NCBI GenBank assembly: GCA_030062745.1
Contig: CP099846.1
Coordinates: 6,321,432 to 6,385,431 of the forward strand
From: Capitulum mitella
Taxonomy: Eukaryota; Arthropoda; Thecostraca; Pollicipedomorpha; Pollicipedidae
Direction: 5' to 3'
Length of the DNA stretch: 64,000 nucleotides
The notes beneath the pieces were generated by a model, which saw nothing but the letters and a program-made list of their open reading frames with translations, was not told the origin of the DNA and searched no databases. Made by a program: the position numbers and the translations under genes. This document shows positions 22,815 through 35,200 of this stretch, one piece after another (positions within the stretch are counted from its first letter, which is position 1; every line of letters begins with the position of its first letter).

Positions 22815-23950
22815 TCAGGACAGTGCAAAGTGAAGGAAAGGAAAGAGCTGAGTTCTGCAATCAGGGATTTTAAATTGTCTGTAAATGAACATAAAAAGAG
22901 TATGACACTGCTGGTGAGTAGAAATGAAGACTTGGTATAGGAACAAAAACCAGAGCTCATTGTCCTCAAGGAAAGGCTTGATGAACATTGCAAACTCATA
23001 AGCATAATGCAGAAGGGTTGTGAAAAAAAGCTGTGGAAAAAGGAAAAAAACTGTGAAAATAATATAATTTCTCAGAGCTGGTGGTGAAAATGCAAAATGA
23101 AGTGTCTCAGGAGGTGCCATAGGTAAGAGCAGTTGTTACAGCTGGGAAAAATTGGCCTAAGAGACATGCAGAAGTAGTTAAGAAGCATGATGTCATTGTT
23201 GATGTTATCCGACAAAGTACTGTTGATGATAGCAGATCAGGTCCTTCACTGGCAAAAACTATTGCAAACTTTTTTGATGAGAAAAGGAAGAACAACCTAG
23301 TAGCTTACAGTTCTCCAGAAAGCAACATGGAGAGTGCTGACAAAAGTGCTGCTGGCAACGGAAACCAGGTAGAATTCAAGAACACAATTCATATGGAGCT
23401 CCATGTGACAACCAGGGTCGTCAACGCCTTGGGGGCGTTCTAGTGTCAAAGCATACCTGTCTACATGTCTAAGTGTCCAGAGTAACGTCTTGTATTTTGA
23501 GGCGAGCGACCCATGAGACATGCGCGCAATCGCGCGGGCACTCGCCTCGACACGTTACAACAGAATCCACGGCCGCCCCCCCCCCCCTGACCTCGGCTCC
23601 AGCTGGCACAGGTCACGTGCCGGTCGCCTCGGAGCGGGCCAGACCCCGGCCAGCCGCAGCGGCACCCGGCCGGCCGGCCAGCCAGCGCGGATATAACACA
23701 CAGGGCAGGTAAAATCAGAAACGGGAAACACCATCGTCTGATAGTTGCTTTAGGGGATGAGACCGTAAGGTGGGATATCCTTTGTCAAGCATCCCAGCTT
23801 TGGGCAGTGTAGCATACAAAGAGGTCTTCGTCTCACCAGACAGAACTCTAGATGAGTGGGAACATGGCAGAAGGCTGCAGAAGGAGGATAATGTAGTGTC
23901 CATCCAGAAAGGCAAAGAAGTTCTGCAAGCTGCTGAATGCCAGGAAGGGA
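22815..23950 (+). mobile_element. LINE ORF1-like relic (coiled coil plus RNA-binding part), interrupted
   Basis: The + frames give a long heptad-like, charged helix: KERKELSSAIRDFKLSVNEH, then NEDLV, a stop, and EQKPELIVLKERLDEHCKLI. Next comes KKHDVIVDVIRQSTVDDSRS, then VTTRVVNALG. After the CpG-rich island the reading resumes as VALGDETVRWDIL, YKEVFVSPDRTLDEWEHGRR and LQKE. The order coiled coil, short basic RNA-binding block, then VSPD.T..E...RR..L is the pattern of L1-like ORF1 proteins. Stops and frame changes are numerous. No reverse transcriptase is found next to it, and the clade is uncertain. Confidence 0.5.
23430..23705. other. CpG-rich island inserted in the LINE relic
   Basis: Around 275 bp of GC- and CG-rich DNA, with a run of 13 C and CCGGCCGGCCGG words, sits between two halves of the LINE-like reading. 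I see no clear terminal repeats or target duplication, so its nature is open: small insertion, gene-conversion tract or regulatory island. Confidence 0.4.
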
Positions 23951-24896
23951 GGTTGTGATTGGGCATAAAAGGGCATGTTGTCTTCATGGCAGAAAGAATG
24001 GTGCTCTGGCCAAAAGGGAATTTGGTAGCGTTTTGCATCGTGGTGTATGTCTGTGCATAAACGATGAATATTTGCATGATTCTGATGTGGCAAGCATGCA
24101 TGCTACTAGTCACTATAGCAGCAGGGGGAAGATTCCTATGTTTATGGCCAGTGTGAATGCTAAGCTGCGTGACTGGAAGAACAGTAGGACATGAGTACTG
24201 TGAGTAGATGGCATCTTGAGCAGGTTGAATGGATGGAATATTTGTGTGGAGGATGACAGGCTGGATGTTGTATTGACAGAATATACCCCCAAAGCCCAAA
24301 TGCAGACCTTTGTCCTTGGCTGGTTTGTAAGCAAATGATACTAACTATATTTCAGTTTTGATCCTGAGCATTCCAACCTGGAGGCCCCAGGTAACTGCAA
24401 ATATATCACTGGTAATAATAATAACTAATGAATCACTTTGAATGCCAGCACAGGCATGCATAACAGTATTGTAAGGCCCCACCCAAGATTTGTCTTTTTA
24501 CGTTATTGCTCTTTTTTGTTGCTTATACTTTGAGCTCAGTACCCTTGTTAAATTTCTTGACATAAAAGTTTTACTCTTGGCTCTTGCTGGGATAGGTCTA
24601 TGCTGTGTTGACATATGCAAAAAACAAATTAAACAAATATGGTTGAAAAAATGTTTTATAAAATCACATAAATGACTTGTGATGACAGTTGTGTTAGGCT
24701 TTAGTCATCAGATTGTGTATCATCTGCATGATCAGAAGTTGAATGAAAAAAATAAAACCACTGATTTATTTTGGCAAGGGACTTAAATATATCAAAGTTC
24801 AGGTTTGCAGTGTTAAATGCACTTGCAGTTTTATTTTCGTGAAACGCAGGGATTGAGTTTTCATAGAGCGTACTGGATGATGGTGTATAGTATTCT

Positions 24897-25026
24897 TTCT
24901 TGGTGGTTGTTGGCCTGTATGCCATATAGTGTGGCTTGTGGTGCTTAGAAGAGCCAGGGAGTGTGTGACTCTTCTGAGAGCCACAAGCCACACTGTATGG
25001 TATACAAGCTAACAACCACCAAGAAA
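24897..25026. repeat. Long near-perfect hairpin, 57-bp arms, 16-nt loop
   Basis: 24897-24953 pairs with 24970-25026 with about seven mismatches, several of which would be G-U pairs in RNA. Arms contain TCTTGGTGGTTGTT and its complement AACAACCACCAAGA. It could be a MITE-like palindrome or a hairpin-RNA precursor; no surrounding TIR element was found. Confidence 0.7.
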
Positions 25027-25150
25027 AACATGGAACGAGACTTTTTTTGTGGTGAAGAATACCAAAAGTCTGTGCACCAGAAAACATTTTATCCTCAACA
25101 AGTTTGATCTTGTGCGTCCATCAAAAAGCTACGTTATAGCCACGTCGACA

Positions 25151-26093
25151 AATTTCTAGGTTTGCCAGGAAATGGCTGTCTCTTTTCTTACCCGTTTTTT
25201 GTGTTGTCTGTTCGCATCTTTGTGTATTTTGTAGTCTGTTCTATCTTGTGCCCTGTGTTTGTATGTTTGTTTCCGTTTGTCTGTTGTGAATTAGACACTG
25301 AATTTATACAGACCAGAACTGTGATGCTGGATGGCCAGTGCCAAAAATCTTATTTGCTGATTTTACTATGAGTTAGCTAGTGTAATGAATTGCATTATGG
25401 TCCGTACAAAACACGAGTTAATTAATTAAGCACGTTACGTGCTGGTTGGATTAGGTTATAATGTGAAGGACTTCCTGCATTTTGTCAAGGCTGTAATATT
25501 GCTGCCTCATGGTCATGGCCATCAGGTCACCTCAGATCATGTGTAAGAGAACAGTATGGGTAGCACTAAAATGGACCCCAGTCACAGTGACAGGCGTCAT
25601 TCTTACCCATGATACCCTGTTGTACACTTCTTTTCCCCACTCGACTGTAGGTTACCCTTGTGTTTTGGATCAGATAAATGTCATTTCTTGTGAGCCACGA
25701 GCATCAAGCCTTGTTCCTGCTACATCCTGGGAATAGGTGGAGCATGTAACCAAAGATAGGCTCAAGGATGACCAGTTTTATAGCTCGGTTGACTTGCTAC
25801 AAGACGCGTTAGTGTTTCGCCGTGTTTCGTATTGTGCTGCCGAAGACGCTGCATCTCCGACTGTACTTGCCAGATGCTGCCTCGGAGTCCTGCTGACGGT
25901 TTTTGTAAACCGCATGGTGTTCCTGTTGTGACTGAAGGTGGTATTGTGGTACAGTGTGGTAATGAGTGGGACCATCGGGCGCGCGCCTTGACGCGCCTAT
26001 GTAGCCTGTCGCCGGAGGCGGTCTGCCGGCCGGTCAGCGGTCAAGGGGACGCCGGGCGTCCGTTAACGGTGAGTGAGAGCGCAGCCTGGCAGT
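25151..26093. other. Upstream region of Contactin
   Basis: This should hold the Contactin promoter and 5' UTR. I see no TATA box or TCAGT initiator at a convincing place. CpG content rises towards 26000. A 5' UTR intron is possible and could not be tested. Confidence 0.3.
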
Positions 26094-26285
26094 ATGTTTC
26101 CCCTGTCGCAGATGGGAATCCGGGGGCCGGTCTGCCTGCTGGTGCTTCTGGCGGCCGGCGCCGCGGCCCAGCTGAAGCGCTACAGTCCGCCCTGTCCGAA
26201 GAACTGGGCCGAGTACGACGAGTCCTGCTACCGGTTTGTCAGGAGTCCCATCAAGAAGCGGGAGAATGCTAGAGATGCGTGCCAG
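26094..26285 (+). CDS. Cont: Contactin exon 1: signal peptide and start of lectin domain
   Basis: The first ATG (26094) gives a hydrophobic leader (VCLLVLLAAGAAA) ending near residue 25; an ATG at 26112 would also leave a leader. The lectin start CPKNWAEYDESCYRFVRSP supplies the first disulphide (C34, C45) and C63 of the long loop. It ends CAG|GTGAGG in phase 0. Confidence 0.9.
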
Positions 26286-29200
26286 GTGAGGCTGCCTGTG
26301 GTGATTGCACGGCTGTTTAGTTTTCAAGAGTTCTGAGGCATGTGTTTTCCTTCAGGTGGCACTGTGAATGCCAAGGTGAAATAGTGAGTGTGCCATTCCA
26401 GATGGCATTGGTCACATGTGCACCATTCAGTTTCAGACTAAGTCAGTGAATGCACAAGTTCTGTTATGCACTATCATGCACTATTATGCACAAGTGAAAC
26501 AGTTGTGCATTGTGCATTGGTCAAATGTGCACCATTCAGTTTCAGACTGTGAGTAAGTCAGTGAATGCATAAGTTGTTATGCACTACCATGCACTATTAT
26601 GCACAAGTGAAACAGTTGTGCATAATAGTGCATAATCGACTATTGTGCACAAGTGTTTCACTTGTGCATAATAGTCGGTAGGCCTTGTGTTGTGTTCACT
26701 GCATCTGCAGGGTCTGCTTAGCCACGTCGGTTTCCGCTGGTGCCGGTCTGACCAGGATCTTGGTGTAATTTCATAGAAACTTGGTCAGTAGCTGGCCAGG
26801 TGTCTGGATCATCCAGAAACAGGTGTCCGAAAAGTGTTAACTGCAGCTGCCTCCCAGGCAAATTATAGCTCCCGTTTCAGTTTCCAGGTGGAATTAGAAC
26901 TGAAAATTGTGTAGTTCTTGACGTGGTAATATGAATATCATGGTCCCCATTTTGCGCCTTGAATCTGTCTGATAAACACTGCTTGATGGTTCTCTAGTGG
27001 GATGATCGATAGTGATGCTGTTGTTGATAAAGCTTAGTTATGTAGGGCATGAAATGACTGCATATCTGTACGTGTTGTATCCATCTCGTTATGTTCCAGG
27101 GTTAAATGGAAAAAATGTTTATGGAACGGGCCATTTCTGGGTTAGAAATACCCAGTCACACACACTTTTTGTACATCCACGACACCTGTAAGACGTTGGC
27201 CGGCTGTTGTATCGTTTACCTGCATGGAATACACTTCCAACACTCTCAAACAAGTGGTTTTCAGTAGGTATTGTAGAAAATGTTAAGTTGTTTTGTAATG
27301 TCATATTTTGTGACAATCCCCCCGCGACGTGTTATTTGTCTGGAAGTTTTCAGATGCCTCATGAAATCTCTGTTCTGTACGTGATACTGATTTCCTATAG
27401 TAATGGACCTTTTTCTCCTTTCAGGGCTTTGGTGCAGATTTGATGAATCTCAATACAATGGAGGAGCATGCTTTTATAGTCAACTGGCTTCGAAACAACG
27501 ACCCACAGCATCGGTTGTGGTGAGTTGGTGCTGCCTTGTCGAATTTGTTCTAGAAACTTTTGTGCGGATGGCTGGTACGTCGGTTATCAAACAAAAGCTA
27601 TGCCATTGTTCACAAAACCACCCATCAAGCGTTTTCAATTGGCTAGTAAAATGGCCTTCCAGTCGACGTGCCTGAAAACCTCCAAACATCTCAACTGCGT
27701 CATTTTTAGCATGTGCTAGTCAGTTTAAAGCTTGCTGCAAAGTCGGTAGAAGTGTGAACTTGGTTTGCGATTGGCAGATGGTGTGGTTAATTTTTCTCTT
27801 CACCCACCTGAAAAAGGGAATCACAGACGATGTGCTGAGAACGGCTACCATATAATCTAAACGTCGGCGCGTCTCGGCGTCTATCGCTGCGGCATGTTCC
27901 AGGGCCACGGGGCTGAACTAAGCGTGGATATGTGAATGGGTCGGTTCCATTGTTGGAAAAACTAGTTTTCTCGTGTCAAGGAGCACCAAAAGATTTATAC
28001 TCCAAGAAAAATTTTGTACTCCAAAATGGTCATTTGCCTCTCCCCTCTCCCCCCCCCAAAAAAAAAGACATGAGTATTCCTACTCAACCAGAGTTTGAAG
28101 TTGCCCAGCATCCCCCTCCCCTGGTTCATGGTTTACGATCCATATTCAGCCGCTGAAGTACATGCCAAACATGTCACAGCCAGCCGGCTTCCACGGCCAC
28201 ATATGCTCACAAAGCACCTCACGTAAACGGATGACATTGTATACTCCAAAAGAGAATTTGTACTCCGACACCAGGTAGAAAAACCAGGTTTCCAGCACTG
28301 GTCGGTTCCGTGCGCGTCATCACGGTCCGGTGCGGGACGGTTTCCCGCCCGATGACCGGGGGACGGGGCGGGCCGAGGTCTCCACGGACGCGAAAGCGGC
28401 AGCCACACTCGCGGCGCCGCACGCCAGGCAGAGCCGGGCAGACGCAGACGGCGGGCTGTGGTGCGTTCCCTCCTGGAGCCGACGTGTTGGGTCTGTTGGT
28501 CCGGCGGCCGGGGCCCTCCGCGGAGGAGGCGCCGGTCGGCCGGCAGAGGCGGTCGGGACCTGACTGCGCCGGATGCCGCCGCCGCAGGTACATGGGCGCG
28601 CGCCAGCAGACCTCCAGCCTGTGGACGAACGAGGGCGACAGCACGCCGCTGGCGGGCCTGGAGGAGGCGTTCCTGCCGGGCCAGGAGGACGTGGTCGACA
28701 AAACGTTCGCCGCGTACAGGTTAGCCAGCGCTGCTGGATGCTGAATTTTGCCTTGGATTTCGCCGTTGGATTTGACTACCTTCTGTCAGACAGCGAGCCG
28801 CTGATTCTTCGATTCTTTGAGAATCAGAAAGACACGGTGTGGAGCGTGGGAGATGCCGACTACTTGTGCTGACTGTGCTGCGTGATGCTCCAGTACCGTA
28901 TCGCTGCGGTATTCGGCTCGTCCTCAGTGCCATTGCAGTTTTGCTGATTTCGTTGTGGCGCATGCCGTCGTTGTCTTTGAATTCGGTCCAGCGGCTGTTG
29001 CGTTTCTAGCTGCCGGGACGTACATGTGGTCGGCCGCGGCTGCGCCGTGCGGTGCAGTCGGACGGCGCCGTGTGGGTGGCGGCAGCCGGCGGTGTCCGCG
29101 TGTCGCCGGGCCGAAGCCGCGGCGGCGGAGGCCGGGCCGTTGCCGGTGCTGACCCGACCTGCGTCGCCCTTTGCGACAGCTTCTCGGACGACTCCAGCCG

Positions 29201-32200
29201 CTGGGGCCTGCAGAAGGTGTCCGGCGCCGAGCGGCAGCTGTACATCTGCGAAATCAAGAAGACCGACATGAACTTCATCGACGTGGGCGAGCGCGACCAC
29301 TCGTACGGCCGCCAGCTGACGGAGCGTCGCCTGGTGCCGCGCGGCCCCACCATCGTGCTGCAGCCAAAGCCCGGCCGTCTTCGACATCAGCACCCGCACC
29401 ACCGTCAACGACGTCACCATCAAGTCAGTGCCCGGCCGGCGGGCGGCGGCTCTCGGGCCGTGCAGCCGTCGACGGTCGGCCGACGGTGCAGTCTCAGTCT
29501 GCCGTCGACGGTGTCGTGGGCGGTTGGGTGTTGGGCGTGTTGCATTCGCAAAGTTTCGGTGGTGCCATTAGCTTGTCTCTTAACGTTAACGTGAGTTAGG
29601 ATCGAGCTGTTCGTAGTTTGTCGTGTGTGAAAAATTGTTGTCGATACGACGCTCTTAGTGTCGTAGTCGCAAACAGATCGATATGATAGGCTTTTGGCTC
29701 AGGAAAGCCACACAATGGAAAAGTTTGTTCGTAGCAAGATTAATCCTGTTACGGGTGTGAAAAGAAGCCCAAAGTTGTCGGCCATGTGGTAGAAGCTCGT
29801 GATGTTGCCGTGTTGTCTTCTTGAGTTGGCAGTTTTGGGGATCGTTAATGGCCTCGTATCTGCTGTTGCAGGTGTCTGGCTGACGCCTACCCGTATCCTA
29901 CGTACGAGTGGTTCGAGGAGGTGTACAAGGACGACAAGGTCATTTACAACAAGGTGGACCCCCTGAAGGACTCCCGCTTCACCATCAGCGGCGGCGTGCT
30001 CATGATCTACGCGCCGGATCAGGTGGGTGTGGGCCGTGACGGCCGGACCAGGTGGGTGTCAGTACATCTGTGTTCCCGTTTCTGTGGTGAAGGTGACTTG
30101 GGCTGAAGCGTACTTCACTGTCCGGGCGTGGCGTTTGCAAGCCGACCTGGGGCATCACAGCGCTGACGTGCCGGCGCACAGCTGAGCGCCGAGCGGGCCA
30201 TCACTATGCCGTCGGCGCTGTGCCCGGTCAGACGTCTGCTGTACGATGCTCGTGCCCGCCTGCCCAGGTGGAGGAACGGGGCAAGTACCACTGCCGCGCC
30301 ACCAACAAGTTCGGCACCGTGGTCTCGGAGAGCGTCCAGCTCTCGTTCGGCCACATCGGCGAGTTCAACCAGAAGCGCTCGGCCGAGGTGGGCAACATGA
30401 ACTTCGGCAAGGCCATCTACTGCGACCCGCCGCAGCACTTCCCCGGTGAGCGCGGCCGCCGACCGGGGTCGTCGTCGGCTGCGGGTGTCGGGTCCTGTTT
30501 GCTGTCGTTCTTTCGTCTCGACCTGCGCCAAGAGCCGGCTGCGTGCTTGTACGGTGGACTGCGTGCGCCTGGCGTGTGCCTTTGGCTTGCATTTCATTCA
30601 GCTGTCGTCCATTGGAGCGTTTTCATTCGAGGTTACACGGGGTCAGCTCACCCATTTTGTCTCCAGCTTTCCGAGAACCAGGTACGGGATTGGTGTGACG
30701 TGGCACGTTCCGGCTGGTCACGTATGTGGGTAGACGTTCACGGCTGGAGGCCACTGGCCCCGTCACGAGGACCAGGCGTTTGCGGGCTAGAGGTACTCTT
30801 CGGTCGCTTTGTGCCAGACGCATGGGCTTTTGTTTTCTCGTTTGCTCGTCTGTGGATTCACTAACTAGTTGTGCGTAATGTTCGGTGATGCCGATATTTT
30901 TAATTGATGTGATCTTCAGATGCATGCATGGTAGGCCATTTAGATGATGCGAGACAGTTTTGCTTACTTGAATCTCATGGGTTTTGTAATAGATACATTT
31001 TAGTGTGATTTCCTCACTCCCAGACCCCTCCATTCCATCACTCGAGAAGTCTCGATTGTTGTTTGCTTTACCAGCTGACCTGCCAGACGGGGACCTTGCC
31101 TCTGCCATCCAGCCATTCAGCCGATTGTGTAATAATTAGATCCACCGTAGGAAGATGGTCTGTGCCGTTTGCTGCTGTCGCTTCACAGTGGTAACGTCAC
31201 CCGTGTAACCGTACGGCGAGCAGCGGTTTCCTCTCCGCTTGACTTGAAGTGGATGCGACGTCTTAGGCCTGAGCTTTCGGTTTCCTGAGCTTTCCACGTT
31301 CGCTCCCGCTTCCTGTTCGCGGCTTCCTCGAGCCGTGCGTGATTGCGATTGTTGTCGAGGACCCCTGGGGACGTGGGCGCCCTGGCCTGCCGCTAGACTG
31401 CCTGGCTGGACCGCGGGTGAGCCCGGCGGGCTCCGCGGACCCCAGTCGGGACACGGGTCGGTCTGACCGGCCGTGCGGCCGTGCGCCACAGACGTGCACT
31501 ACCTGTGGGTGCGCGACTACTTCCCCAACTTCGTGGAGGAGGACCAGCGCGTGTTCGTCTCGCACGACGGCCACCTCTACTTCTCGTCGCTGGAGACGAT
31601 CGACCAGGCCGACTACATGTGCAACGTCAAGTCGACCATCTCGGAGAACGGCAAGACCGGGCCCAAGTTCCGGCTGGACGTGTTGCCGCACTGTGAGTGT
31701 GCCGGCGGGGCCGCGTGGCCCCTCTGGCCGTGCCCGCTGGCTGGCGCGCGGGTACCGCGCTAACGGGACCCCACTGGCTGGGGTCCAAACGGCTGCTTGA
31801 TTTACCTCAGCTGAAGCGATTCGCCCTCGGATTCGCTGAGCTGGGAATCGATTCTGATTCTGATTCACGTTGTTTTTTAATGAATCGATTCAGCTCCTAT
31901 TCAGTGATGATTGAGTAGCAAGTCTGCGGCTCAGTTCTGGTTCTGATTCATTGTGGTTTACAAGTGAATCGGTTCTGATTCGCGATGGAAGTACGAAATT
32001 ACGGAATCAAATCAGAATCCGTTGGCGTCAATTCAGAATCAAACACGGGCTTGCTTGGGTGGTTCTGAAGTGGTTTCTGTTACTTGGGTTGAGTCACTGA
32101 GTTTGGTGATGGATATGTGATGGGGCGTGTTAGCGTCGCATGCCCTTGAATGTGACACCGTGTTTGTCGGTGCTTGCTTCGTTACGTATCCTTAACCCAA

Positions 32201-35200
32201 GGTTTTTAACTTGTAAAATTAACGCTAGTATCCCGGTATTGTTCAACAGTTACTGCAACTTCTTGACTCTGTTCGTTATCGTTTTTCCCCGGAAATGGTT
32301 CGTTGGGCATTGCTCATTTATTTGATAATTGTGAAGTCATTTTACGCGCAAGTAAATAAATTGCTTCCCAGAACTCCATGCCAGTTTACTTAGTGGTAGG
32401 TAACCACTCTTACTTGTTCCTTTTGATCCTGTCCAGAAGTTTGAGAGGGTGACTTGTATAGATTGCATACGTACCTGTGTGTCTTAACATTTTGTGTTAT
32501 CGTTGCAACGTTACCGAACGTCTTTGCAGTCAAGCACGCTAGAAGGTCGGGCGCCTGTTTGGGTGCTGTGCTCTGTACGTGCCGTTGCCGCGTCTGTGCG
32601 CAGCTTTTAGAGTCGGCCTCTCCGCCGGCGTGCGCGCGTGGTCGCCGCGTGCGTCCCGGCTGAACCTGTCCCGCCCGTCATGCCTACAGCCAACTTCCAG
32701 CAGCTGCGGTTCGCGCACAACTTCCCCAAGTCGTTCCCCGAGGCGCCGCGCGAGGGCGAGAGCGTGCGGTTGGAATGCGTGGCGTTCGGCTACCCAGTGC
32801 CGCGCTACAAGTGGACGCGACGCGGCAGCGAGCTGCCGCGCGCGGCGCGCGTCTCCAACTTCGGCCGCGTGCTGACGCTCAGCCAGGTGCGCGTCGAGGA
32901 CGAGGGCGAGTACATCTGCCAAGCCAGCAACAGCAAGGTCTCGTCCGAGTCGTCCGTCACGCTCAGCATCCAGGGTGAGTGGCGGCGGGTGACCCCTGTG
33001 TCTCTTGTCGCCGGACGGGGCCGGCACTGTCGGCCTGTCCACCGAACCGTGACGCCGGCGCTGTGCGGTGTCGGTGTGCTGGCTGCGCGCCGCGCCGCCG
33101 TCCTGACCTGACCTGACCTGACCTGACCTGACCTGATCTGACCTGAGCCGGCCTGACCTGATCTGAGCCGGCCTGACCTGATCTGACCGGGCGTGACGGT
33201 AGGTTGACCGCGGGTTGACCGCCGACCGTGTGCCGCAGCCAAGCCGCGCTTCACCATCCCGCTGGAGGACCAGCACATCAACGAGGCCAGCGACCTGGCC
33301 TGGACCTGCGAGGCGTTTGGCATACCGGAGGTCACCTACGCCTGGCTGCGCAACGGCGTCCTGCTCGACCCGAAGGTGCGCCGGCGGCGGCGGCCGGCCG
33401 GCGAGCCGCCCGCGGTGGCGGCAGCGCCGCCAGCACCGCGCTGGAGGCCAGGAAATGGCGAGCGCCGCGAGCTAAGGGTGGTCCTCGGGTTCTTTTCGGC
33501 GTTGCGAGCCATTTGGTCTTCTGCTGACTCTTCATATGCATGTTGCCACGCTCGGCTCGTTATTACCTGTCGTACTAGATTCAGCCATGTAGGGTGAAAC
33601 GTGACAGGCTCTGAGTTCGTAAAACTGTCTGCGTTCTGGATTCGTTCCGTCACCCTTGGTTTGACGTCAGGTGACATCGTTTCTTTGAAATGCTTTTAGA
33701 CCGTCTTCTGCGTTTTCCCAGCAGTGCTTGTAGTAGCTAACTTATGCGTGGCGGCAACAAGTCGCCCACCATGGGCCGCAGCGGCAGTGGCTGACCGTTT
33801 AAACTTCGTCCGCCCCTGACTGTGCCGGCCGGCCGCCGCAGGAGTTTGAGCGCGACCCGCGCATCGAGATCAAGGACAGCCTGCTGAACTTCAAGAACGT
33901 GACGGACACGGACCAGGCCATGTACCAGTGCCGCGCCACCAACCAGCTGGGCAGCACCTACTCGTCGGCGCAGCTGCGCGTGCTGGCGTTCGGGCCGTCG
34001 TTCGCCAAGCGGCCGCTGGAGACGCTGATGCTGTCCGGCCAGGGCCTGAACCACACGATCGCCTGCGACCCGGAGGCTGCGCCGCGGCCGAAGATCGAGT
34101 GGAGCCTGAACGGCCGGCCGCTGGGTGGGTGACGGGCACGCGCCGTCACAGCTGGGCTCTCGGCCAGTTCAGCTGTCCGGGCGGATGTGGCCGGGCGGGT
34201 TGGGATGTGTCTGATTCGGGGGGATGGTGGGCCATTTGGGGGCAGCCTGCGGCGAGGAAAACGGGAGACTTGACGGGATTTCAGCCCGTATGGGGAACGC
34301 ACCCCACTGCTGCTGCTGCTAAACTGCTTAGCTGTTTCTGGTTTGGCGTCCCAAAGATGTGAAAGTTTGCACTCGTTTACGGTGTGAACAACGCCATAAA
34401 TTTGCGAATTGCAACCTTTCTGTCGTAAGGCGAATGGGTCGCGGCCGGCGAGTTTAAGTTCCTTACACGTCCGTTAAGCGATGCCGTCGCAGTCCTGTAA
34501 TTCGGCCACAGTGTCCCCGGCCTGAGTTGACCAGGCCGCGAGCCTGCGCGTCCGCCGAGCAGCCTGACGGCAGGCGCTGACGGCCGCTCCTCCGGCAGGC
34601 ACCGGCGGCCGCCGCAGGGTGCTGCCCAACGGCTACCTGCAGCTCGATCCGGTCGGCCTGGAGGACGAAGGCACCTACACGTGCACTGCCTCCAACCGGT
34701 ACGGCCGCGACTCCAGCTCCGGCCAGCTGCGCGTGCTCGGTCAGTACCTCCGGCCCGCTCGGCGACTTGTTGGGTGGTTTGTCGCCGCCATTCAGGCTGC
34801 CGTGGGCCGCGTTCGTTCCGTTTCGTGGGTCGCGATCTGTGTGGCGGACAGTATCCCAGTGCCGAACATGTGCTCCCGACTGGACTGGTCGTCGTATCCA
34901 CCGTGTGCTCCAGTCGGGGGCGGATTGTGAGGTCCTCCGTGAACTAAAGGCTGCACGTCTGAGTCGCAGCTGTTGGTACCTGATGTGTCGTCTGTGAGCA
35001 GTCTTTTCCATCGTCTTCCGGACCCCAGTGTGGGGCGATGTCCTGATGCACTGTCGGGCTGTGTCCGGACCCCAGTATCCGGCTTTGTTCGGACTCCGGT
35101 GTCCGGCTGTGTCCGGACCCCGGTGTCCGGCTGTGTCCGGACTCCAGTGTCCTGCTGTGTCCGGACCGCAGTGTCGGGCTGTGTCCGGACCCCAGTTTCG

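Larger units (their letters stand above)
21861..24480. other. CpG-depleted block, right part
   Basis: This continues the block interrupted by the hAT element. From 22115 to 23209 there is not one CG dinucleotide. A GC- and CpG-rich island at about 23430-23705 interrupts it. The block contains a LINE ORF1-like relic. Depletion of CG with excess TG/CA is the mark of long-term cytosine methylation. Confidence 0.65.

Noticed and set aside
32539-33276. 245-codon minus ORF antisense to Contactin exon 8
   Set aside because: Mirror of a GC-rich exon and the CCTGA tract; no family features.
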